From Minisyncoccota bacterium (GTDB lineage: Bacteria > Patescibacteriota > Microgenomatia > PFEM01 > JAFGMK01): a stretch of DNA of 37,941 nt. The position numbers and the translations under genes were made by a program. Positions 28,276 through 36,217 of this stretch are shown in pieces. The stretch is from the NCBI GenBank assembly GCA_016927565.1, contig JAFGMK010000006.1, positions 1 to 37,941 on the forward strand, read 5' to 3'. Within the stretch, counting starts at the first letter, position 1; the number at the start of each line of letters is the position of its first letter. The notes under the pieces were generated by a model. It did not search any database. It saw only the letters and a list, made by a program, of their open reading frames with translations, and was not told the DNA's origin.

Positions 28276-29337
28276 ATGGCAACTCTTACCGAAGTCACTT
28301 TTTATACCCGAAAAGTAATCAGATGGGCGCTATACGGCCTCATCATCTTTGTCGTCTTTGTTCTGCTAAGCCGGGTCGGCGTTCAGGTCTGGAAAAGATT
28401 CAATCCGCCCAAGCCTCCCCAGCCAACTCTTTCATTTGGTGTTTTACCTCCAATCAAATTCCCACCAGCAGAACCGGTTCCCGAACTTAGTTTTGAACTG
28501 GAAACAATCGAAGGAAAGTTACCCGGCATGCCGATCATGGCCAAAGTGCACTTTATCTCCAAGAAAATTTACAGCTATCTGACAATGGAAAGAGCCAGGG
28601 AAATTGCCCGGGGGGTTGGCTTCAACGGAGAACCGATCCAAATTCCGGAAACTTCGGAAACGCTTTTTCAGTGGAAAAGCGAAATAGAAGGCATTCCCAC
28701 TTCCTTCACGATGGATATTATTGACCAAACCTTTGCCTATGCCTACGATTTTCAAAAAAACCAATCTCTTTTGGAATCAAGAAGAGCATTGACTAATCAA
28801 GATGCCTTAATCGCTATTCAAAGCTTTCTAAGACAGGCCAGTTCACTTCCGGAAGATGTCAGGAGGGGTCCAGCCAATTATGTTTATTTCCGCTATCAGG
28901 CACCAAACCTGATTCCCGCCCTCTCGCTTTATGAAACTGATTTTATTAAGGTTACCCTTTTAAGAGAAAACATTAATGATCTTGAAGTCCTGCCGCCCAA
29001 TCCTTATAACGGCAACATTTCAGCGTTAATTTCCCGCGTCACTTCCCGTAGAGTGCTTGATCTTAATTATTACTATTTTCCCGTTGACCGCGAGGTCTGG
29101 GGAACTTATCCTCTAAAAGATATTACCCGCGCCTGGGAAGAACTTAAAAGCGGCCAGGGTTACGTGGCTAATCTTGGAGACAACCAGGCCGGAGAGATAA
29201 AAATCAGGAAAGTTAAACTGGCCTATTTTGATCCACCCGAACATCAACCTTACCTTCAACCAATTTATGTTTTTGAAGGTGATAAAAAATTTATCGCCTA
29301 TGTTCCGGCTATCAAAGCGGAACACCTCGCCAGATAA
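28276..29337 (+). CDS. Membrane-anchored hypothetical protein
   Basis: N-terminal TM (WALYGLIIFVVFVLLSRVGVQVW) followed by Pro-rich linker; 353 aa. Confidence 0.7.
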   Translation: MATLTEVTFYTRKVIRWALYGLIIFVVFVLLSRVGVQVWKRFNPPKPPQPTLSFGVLPPIKFPPAEPVPELSFELETIEGKLPGMPIMAKVHFISKKIYSYLTMERAREIARGVGFNGEPIQIPETSETLFQWKSEIEGIPTSFTMDIIDQTFAYAYDFQKNQSLLESRRALTNQDALIAIQSFLRQASSLPEDVRRGPANYVYFRYQAPNLIPALSLYETDFIKVTLLRENINDLEVLPPNPYNGNISALISRVTSRRVLDLNYYYFPVDREVWGTYPLKDITRAWEELKSGQGYVANLGDNQAGEIKIRKVKLAYFDPPEHQPYLQPIYVFEGDKKFIAYVPAIKAEHLAR

Positions 29338-29340
29338 ACT

Positions 29341-30375
29341 CTAGGCCATTTCCTGCCAGGAAAAATTTTCCAGCGCCCAATCTATTAACCGGCGGCTTTC
29401 TCCAAAACGATCCTCGCTTCCCAAAACTACCACAATCAGTTGATGACCATCCTTCTTGAAAAACGTCACCAGACATTCCCGGGCTTCCTCGGTCCAGCCG
29501 GTTTTAACTCCCACTACTCCGGGAGTGGTCCAAAGAAGCTCGTTAAGATTTGAAAGCGGATGAAAAAACTTACCCTGAGGATCTTTCAAAATTACCTGCC
29601 TAGTGGCAACGATTTTGGCAAAAATTTCATTTTTCAAAGCCACATCAGTTAGCCAAGCCAAATCTTGAGCCGAGGTGTAAGCCCTCTTAATCTCGCCATT
29701 AATAGCCACTTCGTTATCCAAACCCGTAGGATTATCGTAAAAGGTATTTTTAAGACCGAGATCTCCCGCTTCCTGATTCATTGTTCCGATAAACTCAAAC
29801 CGCCCTTTAGAATAATTATTCGCCAATACCTCGGCGGCATCATTAGCTGAAGCAATCAGCAAACCATTAAGAAGCGCTTCAACCGTAATCAGCTCACCCT
29901 CAACTAATCCCATATCCTGACCTTCATCGCTTACCTCGGGAACCATTAAAACCTCTAAGGGAGAATAGTGCTTTAGAGAAATCAAAGCAGTCATTATTTT
30001 CACCGTCGAAGCCGGCAAGAGGTGTTGCCGGTAGTTTTTTTCGAATAAAAAAACTCCGGAATCCCGATCCAGAATAGCTGCTCCTGAAGCGGTCAGAATC
30101 GGCTCGGCTAAATCGGTCTTTTTTACCGGGTAATAGCTGAGCGGCCAGTCAAAATCGATTTGCCTCAGCTGGTTTTTTTTTGGAGTCGCCTGAACAATCA
30201 GGCAATTTTGATTGGGAAGGAAAAATAAGGAAAAACCCAATAAAAGACAAGCAACCCATTCCATTTTTAAAATAAAATCCCGGTTAATTTTTTTCATTAG
30301 ACAATCTTCACCAGATAATCCCAGATACCCCAAGAGCATCGATAAATTTCCACTCCCGGGGATGGAGAAATTCAT
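29341..30375 (-). CDS. D-alanyl-D-alanine carboxypeptidase (peptidase S11)
   Basis: LLPASTVKIMTA (SxxK), ASANDAAE (SxN), VKTGWT (KTG). True start likely internal (MKKINRDF). Confidence 0.9.
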   Translation of the reverse strand: MNFSIPGSGNLSMLLGYLGLSGEDCLMKKINRDFILKMEWVACLLLGFSLFFLPNQNCLIVQATPKKNQLRQIDFDWPLSYYPVKKTDLAEPILTASGAAILDRDSGVFLFEKNYRQHLLPASTVKIMTALISLKHYSPLEVLMVPEVSDEGQDMGLVEGELITVEALLNGLLIASANDAAEVLANNYSKGRFEFIGTMNQEAGDLGLKNTFYDNPTGLDNEVAINGEIKRAYTSAQDLAWLTDVALKNEIFAKIVATRQVILKDPQGKFFHPLSNLNELLWTTPGVVGVKTGWTEEARECLVTFFKKDGHQLIVVVLGSEDRFGESRRLIDWALENFSWQEMA

Positions 30376-32174
30376 TTAGCAAATCGTCCTTTAGCCGGTT
30401 TCGCCAAAAGGCAAAAATCCCGGTAAGTCAGTCTTACCGAACGGGTGTGCGATCCGGCATTAAAAACAATTTCCCGATTCCTGCCTAAACCCTCATCAAT
30501 AAAGGTTTTAAGATTAAAAAGATTGCCGAAGGGCGGCACAGCTCCAATTTCTACCCCGGTAATTTCCTTAACTTCTTCAGGAGCAGCCATTTTTAGGTCT
30601 TTAAAGCCAAAGGCTTTCTTAAAAAGTCGGGAATCAACCTTATTAGCTGCTGAAAGGACTAATAAAACCGGTTTTTTGTCGGCAAACATAACCAGCGCTT
30701 TCGCCCCCTGCTCAAGCCTGGTTTTCCTCACTTTGGTTGACTCCTCACTAGTAAAAGCAGCCTTATGTTTTAAAAGCTGATAATTAATCCTTTTATCTTT
30801 TAATAATTTTATCAGGTCTGTCAGAACATTTTTTTTAGTCTTGACCTTTTTAACTCTCAAAGCGGAAAGGCGGACATCAACCCGTTCCATATCTCGGGGA
30901 AACAAAGAAGCCTGGCGGATATTAGCCAACCCCAAAATTCCCTGAGTCGCCCTCTCGGCTCCGATACACCAACCGCCCTCAGGCGGCATCCCATACTTAA
31001 AAGCTTGAAGATAGATCTCAAAATCTTCCGGCCGGTTACCCCATTTTTTGATGTTTTCAACTAACTGCTGATAGTTATGGATCCTCTGACCCCCGGTGAT
31101 CCATTCAAACCCGGTACCAACCAAGTCAAAACTCAGAGTTAATTCCGGATCTTCGGGGTCAGGATAGGTATAAAAGGGCCTTTTTTTAGTCGGATAATGG
31201 GTCACAAAAACAAAGTCGCTTCCATATTTTTCTTTGCTCCACCGGGTCAACTCCCGTTCATCTTCAGGAGAAAGGTCCGGCTCTCCCCGGTTATCGACAC
31301 CGGTTTGCCCGTAGATGATCTCCAGGGCTTTCTGAAGTTTGATTCGCGGAATTTCTTGGCCAAACTCGGGCAAAGCCACCTGATACATCTTGAGCTCTTC
31401 CGGACATTTTTCTCCCACTCGGGCCATAATATGCCGAACCACTATCTCCGCCACGTCCATCAATTCAGTCCAATCGTTAATAAAGCCAAATTCACAATCA
31501 AGCGAAATATATTCGGTTAAGTGGCGAGTGGTTACACTCGGCTCGGCCCGATAAGCCCGGCCGACCGTAAATCCCCGTTCAAAAACAGAAACCGCAATTT
31601 GTTTATAAAGCTGGGGACTCTGACCTAAATAAATCTCGTGATCAAAATATCTGACCGGAAAAACCTCAGCTCCGCCCTCAGTAATACCGGGAACCAGGGT
31701 GGGCGCCTGAAATTCAGCGAAGCCAAGACCTAGTAGCTTTTCCCTGAAGGCTTGAATAATCACTTCCTGAACTCTGAAGATAGCCTTAATTTTGGGGTGG
31801 CGCAAGGTCAACGACCGATGATCCAAAAGAGTCGGCAGCTCCAGCTTAAGCTCAGACTGACTCATATCAAAAGGAAGGCTTTCAGCCGGAGAAAGGAGAG
31901 TATTCTTTTCAACTTCAATTTCTATCTGACCGGTCTTCAGTTTGGGGTTAACGGTTTGAAAAGATCTTTTTTTCACCGAACCGGAAACTTCAATCACATC
32001 TTCAGGCCGAAGTGAATCAAGCTCCTTTCCTCCCACCAATTGGACAATTCCCGATCGGTCACGAAGATCAACAAAAATCAGCTTACCGTGATTCCGACGG
32101 CGGTTGACCCAACCGGCCAGACGGATTTTCTGACCAATTTTTTGAGTTGTTTCAGCAGCCAGAGTTCTTCTCAT
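30372..32174 (-). CDS. aspS: Archaeal-type aspartyl-tRNA synthetase with C-terminal YbaK-like editing domain
   Basis: GWVNRRRNHGKLIFVDLRDRSG, class II motifs (GRAYRAE, GIGAER-like GWCIGAERATQGILGL); residues after about 446 match YbaK (EIGAVPPFG, NAGSHTRSVRL). Confidence 0.92.
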   Translation of the reverse strand: MRRTLAAETTQKIGQKIRLAGWVNRRRNHGKLIFVDLRDRSGIVQLVGGKELDSLRPEDVIEVSGSVKKRSFQTVNPKLKTGQIEIEVEKNTLLSPAESLPFDMSQSELKLELPTLLDHRSLTLRHPKIKAIFRVQEVIIQAFREKLLGLGFAEFQAPTLVPGITEGGAEVFPVRYFDHEIYLGQSPQLYKQIAVSVFERGFTVGRAYRAEPSVTTRHLTEYISLDCEFGFINDWTELMDVAEIVVRHIMARVGEKCPEELKMYQVALPEFGQEIPRIKLQKALEIIYGQTGVDNRGEPDLSPEDERELTRWSKEKYGSDFVFVTHYPTKKRPFYTYPDPEDPELTLSFDLVGTGFEWITGGQRIHNYQQLVENIKKWGNRPEDFEIYLQAFKYGMPPEGGWCIGAERATQGILGLANIRQASLFPRDMERVDVRLSALRVKKVKTKKNVLTDLIKLLKDKRINYQLLKHKAAFTSEESTKVRKTRLEQGAKALVMFADKKPVLLVLSAANKVDSRLFKKAFGFKDLKMAAPEEVKEITGVEIGAVPPFGNLFNLKTFIDEGLGRNREIVFNAGSHTRSVRLTYRDFCLLAKPAKGRFAK

Positions 32175-32196
32175 TTTCCTCCTTTAAATAAATAAA

Positions 32197-32376
32197 CCGC
32201 CCTTCTTAAAGGGCGGCAAAATAACCACGGTACCACCTTAATTGAGAAAAAATTTCTTATCTCTTTCTTGTTCCGGCTTTAACGGGCTTACCCGGCGGAG
32301 TCTACCTCCTTTGACTATGCTCAGGACTCTTTCCGCAGCTAACCGGTGTCAACCGGATCAGCGCTATTTTCAAATC
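32197..32376 (-). promoter_or_regulatory. T-box riboswitch leader of aspS
   Basis: Minus-strand AAGGTGGTACCGTGG T-box (32237-32225), terminator CCGCCCTTTAAGAAGGGCGG (32216-32197) + TTTATTTATTT, loop codon GAC at 32350-32348; promoter TTGACA(32411-32406)-17-TATACT(32388-32383). Confidence 0.88.
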
Positions 32377-32407
32377 TGGCTTAGTATAGCTTGACTAACT
32401 TGGACTG

Positions 32408-32839
32408 TCAAGCAAACGGCGAGGACAATTGTTTTGAAACCCACTCTAGGCCGGCACCAGGTTGATAATCGGTTAGCGCCTCAAGCAATTCTAACCCCCA
32501 CTCTAACGAAACCTGCTCTTGGCCTTCCCGCTCAATCAACCGCACTAATAAACTCATCGCCCGAGGCATAAATTGACGAGCTTTAAAAGTAAGCCTTTGA
32601 TAATCGGCAAAATACTTTTTGGCACTTCTGGTAGTCAACCTTTTTTTTTGGCTTTCGCTTAAACCGGGCATACAATCCAGCTGAAGGCCATCTCTTAAAA
32701 AACGCAAGGCGACTTCAAGAGCCTGACTTTCTTCTGCTTTATGATTGCCCTTTTTCGGGTGATCGAGAATCTCGAAAACCTCAGCGGCCGCCTCTTCCCA
32801 AGTAAATTCTTCCGAATCTTTTTTTATGTCATTAATCAC
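32408..32839 (-). CDS. Hypothetical protein
   Basis: 143-aa ORF upstream of T-box promoter. Confidence 0.5.
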   Translation of the reverse strand: MINDIKKDSEEFTWEEAAAEVFEILDHPKKGNHKAEESQALEVALRFLRDGLQLDCMPGLSESQKKRLTTRSAKKYFADYQRLTFKARQFMPRAMSLLVRLIEREGQEQVSLEWGLELLEALTDYQPGAGLEWVSKQLSSPFA

Positions 32840-33279
32840 TTCCCCTCCTTTTAAAAGAAACTGGGGTTTATTTTAACCAAAACCAGCCAAAATAACCAGT
32901 CTTCAGATACTAAGGCAATTACCTACTTTTCCTGACAACTCCCTTAACCCCGGGATTTTTTGCATATTAGACCCCGGGGGTTTTCAAAAAGACCGAGCAC
33001 ATACACACTAAGTACTCTTGGGCTAAAAATTAAAACACTTCCGGAGTAAGATGCTTGCGAAATATCGATATAGCTTCTTTTTAAGAAATCCGAGAAACTA
33101 GTGAATAAAAGTTTTCCTGCCTTCACCCTAAATCAAGAGAATGATCCCCAGCCTGAACCCAAAGGGATTCTTCGGCCTTCGGCCTCTGAACGGCAGGGCG
33201 GGAATTCTTCCCCCTCGCCGCTAGCAGAGTCCAAATGACAATGGATCAGGGCATTGCTCAAGTTTCCTTATGCATAAAC

Positions 33280-33309
33280 TTGACAACAATAAAACCCGGG
33301 CGGTATAAT
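33280..33309 (+). promoter_or_regulatory. Consensus sigma70 promoter
   Basis: TTGACA-18 nt-TATAAT. Confidence 0.85.
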
Positions 33310-33318
33310 GCGCCCGCC

Positions 33319-33426
33319 ATGAATAAATTGATTCATTTTGCCAATGACCTCATTTATTTTCCCCTTAAATGGGTTCGTGCCGTAATTATCCCGACCCAAA
33401 TAAGAGGAGGCTGGCAGCGACCTTAA
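33319..33426 (+). CDS. Candidate 35-aa small protein MNKLIHFANDLIYFPLKWVRAVIIPTQIRGGWQRP
   Basis: ATG 9 nt after a perfect -10 box, ends shortly before an intrinsic terminator. Confidence 0.5.
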   Translation: MNKLIHFANDLIYFPLKWVRAVIIPTQIRGGWQRP

Positions 33427-33454
33427 GCAAAAAAAGGAAAAAAGGAAAACAACA

Positions 33455-33476
33455 GCCTCCGAAAGGAGGCTTTTTT
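33455..33476 (+). terminator. Intrinsic terminator
   Basis: GCCTCC-GAAA-GGAGGC-TTTTTT. Confidence 0.92.
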
Positions 33477-33687
33477 AGTGAGACCAGAGCCCGCTTTGAC
33501 GGGGACTGAATATCACTAATTCCGCCATAGACCGCTCCGCGAGTCGTGCTGGATATAGAACTGAAAAGGCGCGGCGAGGTCAGGCGGGCAACTAAGCTGA
33601 GGCAAGTTTAGGTGGGTAAATATTGAATGAGGCACATCCCGGCACCAAATCGGGGAAAGACCGGAAATTATTACTAAAGAAGATTAC
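33475..33687 (+). ncRNA. Candidate structured RNA / structured leader
   Basis: TTAGTGA(33475-33481)/TCACTAA(33513-33519); nested CCGCC/GGCGG, GACC/GGTC, CCGCG/CGCGG helices between 33522 and 33587. Confidence 0.5.
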
Positions 33688-34506
33688 ATGGGAGAAAGAC
33701 TTAGAGACTTTCAGTTAGACGCAGGTTCTGCCTTAAAAGGATTGCCTCGCCAACTGGAAACAGGCGAGATTGAGGATCTTTATGCTTTTACCTCGATGGT
33801 GGCTCCTTTTTGGCCTTACGGAGATCAGGGACACCTAGTCGAAATTCTTCAGGAAAACAACTGCGCATTGCCTGGGGCTGGCGAGGGAGCCTTTAGTATT
33901 TACTGCGCCGGAAGACAATGTCTCGAAAGTTTTGATCTTGAGGGTCAAAACCCCCGGCCAGTTGGTCTAAGTTGGGAAGTCCGATATAGTGACGAGAGGC
34001 CCGAAAGAACACTTGCCGTCTGGATTACAGATCTAAAAATGTTTGTCTATCATCTTCAAGTAAATTGGCCGGAGGCTAGTTTTAATGCGGATATGATTGG
34101 CAATCTTATTCTGGGAAACAATGGAAGATTCCCAACGTCGACTCTTGCTGATTTTCCTGCGCTTTGCGTCGTATACGACACGATCACTGCTTTAGACGAG
34201 GAAAGCGCCAAGATACTGCCACCCTTAAGTAAAACTTTTAATGGCAAAACTGTTTATAAACCGGGTATGTTTGTTTGGAGATTGGTTCCTTTCTGGAGAG
34301 GATCACCAACAGAACTGGCCAAAGCGATCAGAGTTACTGATATCACTAAGCAAGGGAAAATCCCAGCAAAAGGGCGCGGCTGTCGAAGCATTGAAGCAAG
34401 CATTAGAAGGCATAATCGCTCCCAAAATAAACAACCAACAACTTTAGGACAAAGAAGACGACATAACCAAAGTCTTTATGATTGTCCCAGATATAAAAGA
34501 AAATAA
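33688..34506 (+). CDS. Hypothetical protein, probably frameshifted near its C-terminus
   Basis: ORF; the +1 frame after about 34360 gives a more protein-like tail (SQQKGAAVEALKQALEGIIAPKINNQQL*). Confidence 0.6.
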   Translation: MGERLRDFQLDAGSALKGLPRQLETGEIEDLYAFTSMVAPFWPYGDQGHLVEILQENNCALPGAGEGAFSIYCAGRQCLESFDLEGQNPRPVGLSWEVRYSDERPERTLAVWITDLKMFVYHLQVNWPEASFNADMIGNLILGNNGRFPTSTLADFPALCVVYDTITALDEESAKILPPLSKTFNGKTVYKPGMFVWRLVPFWRGSPTELAKAIRVTDITKQGKIPAKGRGCRSIEASIRRHNRSQNKQPTTLGQRRRHNQSLYDCPRYKRK

Positions 34507-34510
34507 AGAG

Positions 34511-36196
34511 CTAGCTAGTCTTAATATCCTTCACCTTTAGCTCTAAATTCTTCCTGCCGTTCCATTCATTAAGAATCAAAGAAAAAGCCAGGTCAATTTT
34601 TTGACCCGGAGAAAGATCGGCATGAAATTGACTCAAACCAAAACCGATGCAATCAAAGACTTGTTTGGTTTCGGCATCGCGAACAGTCATTTTTAAATGT
34701 TTTTGCCCGCGGCCAACCAAACGGGTTTCAATAACCTCAGCACCCCGGACAGTAAAATCCGGCTGGGGATTGCCGATGCCAAAGGGAGAAAATTCTTGAA
34801 TCCGGTTAAAGAGAGCCAGGTTTAAGTCCGAAAGCCTGACCTCACAATCAACCTTAAGGGTTTTTTCAAGAATCCGGCTGTCGAGTCTTTGTTCGGCAAT
34901 AGTGATCAGTTTTTCTTTAAGCTTGTCCAGATTTTGAGTCTCGGCCGTAAAACCGGCCGCCATCGGATGGCCGCCGGCGTCGATTAACAAATTTTCTGCC
35001 TCCCGGATCGCCTCAATAATATTAAAACCATTAATCGACCGGGCGGAGGCTTTAGATTCTTTATCTCCCTGGCTGACAACAATCACCGGCAAGTAGAATT
35101 CTTCGGCCAGTTTTGAAGCCGCTAAACCGATCACTCCCTGATCCCAGTCTTTCTGATTGACAAAAATCAACTTAGCCCCGGCCACTCTTTGGGCTAACCA
35201 AGCCTCCCGAGCTTCTTGAGCAGTTTGAGCCATTAATTCCTGGCGGCGGCGGTTAACCAAATTGATCTTTTGAGCCAAACTGCGCGCCCGTGATCTGCTT
35301 CGAGTACACAGCAGCCGCAAAGAATCAAGCGGATCGTCAATCCGGCCGGAGGCATTCAACCGAGGTCCAATTCCGAAACCGACCTCATATATCCCCAGCG
35401 ATTTTGCCTCTATTCCCGCTTCTTTCATTAAAGTTTCAAGACCTAAACGGCGGGTTTTTTGCAACTGACCCAAACCATGAGTTATCAAGGAACGGTTCGG
35501 ACCCGTTACCGGCAAAAGGTCGGTAATTGTTCCGATAGCCACCAATTCTAAAAACCTTAAAATTTCCCCGGGTGGAATTATCCGGGCCGGGAAACTTTTA
35601 CTCAACTCTCGTGCCAGAATCCAGGCAACGCCGCTGCCCGAAAGCAAAGTGGTATGAACCACCGCCAGAGCCGGACATTTAGTCTTGGGCTTAACATGAT
35701 GATCGGTTACAATTGTTTCCAAACCCAGCTTTTGGGCAAACTTAATTTTTTCACCGGCGGTAATTCCCTGATCAACCGTAATCAAAAGTTTTAAATCAGG
35801 ATGCTTTTTTTTCAAATTTTTGATTGTCCCGACATTCAGCCCATAACCTTCTTTAATCCGATCGGGAATATGGGGCATTGCTTTTGCTTTCAGATGATGA
35901 AGAGTCTCCCACAAAATTGCCGCAGCGCAAATCCCGTCAGCATCGTAGTCGCCATAAACGATAACTTTTTCCTTTTGGGCAACTGCCTTTTTAATCCGGT
36001 TAACAGCTTTTTTGACTTGGGCTTGATTGATTTTTAAGGTTGACAGAGAAAGCAATTCCGGCGAAGAAGGGTCAAGAAAAGTTTTTCTTTCAGCCATCGA
36101 CATTATTTCCCGGTTTTTAAAAAGAATTTCAATAATTTCTTTTTGCCGGTTTTCTAATCCGCTCGATCTTAGATGTCCTAAAACTCGCCAGCGCAT
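34511..36196 (-). CDS. recJ: Single-stranded-DNA-specific exonuclease RecJ
   Basis: VIVYGDYDADGICAAAIL, TVDQGI..TDHH, DAGGHPMAAGF; start moved to MRWRVLGH since the annotated N-term overlaps the divergent gene. Confidence 0.93.
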   Translation of the reverse strand: MRWRVLGHLRSSGLENRQKEIIEILFKNREIMSMAERKTFLDPSSPELLSLSTLKINQAQVKKAVNRIKKAVAQKEKVIVYGDYDADGICAAAILWETLHHLKAKAMPHIPDRIKEGYGLNVGTIKNLKKKHPDLKLLITVDQGITAGEKIKFAQKLGLETIVTDHHVKPKTKCPALAVVHTTLLSGSGVAWILARELSKSFPARIIPPGEILRFLELVAIGTITDLLPVTGPNRSLITHGLGQLQKTRRLGLETLMKEAGIEAKSLGIYEVGFGIGPRLNASGRIDDPLDSLRLLCTRSRSRARSLAQKINLVNRRRQELMAQTAQEAREAWLAQRVAGAKLIFVNQKDWDQGVIGLAASKLAEEFYLPVIVVSQGDKESKASARSINGFNIIEAIREAENLLIDAGGHPMAAGFTAETQNLDKLKEKLITIAEQRLDSRILEKTLKVDCEVRLSDLNLALFNRIQEFSPFGIGNPQPDFTVRGAEVIETRLVGRGQKHLKMTVRDAETKQVFDCIGFGLSQFHADLSPGQKIDLAFSLILNEWNGRKNLELKVKDIKTS

Positions 36197-36217
36197 GATG
36201 GTATAATAAAAAGCGTC

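Noticed and set aside
32946-32987. AACCCCGGG...CCCCGGGGGTTTT hairpin as a gene terminator
   Set aside because: Terminator-like, but no convincing upstream plus-strand gene or transcript could be assigned.
33235-33426. 63-aa ORF starting at 33235
   Set aside because: The consensus promoter lies inside it; the ATG at 33319 is the plausible start.
34241-34447. Independent 68-aa ORF
   Set aside because: Only its C-terminal part looks real and it is better explained as the frameshifted end of the 33688 gene.
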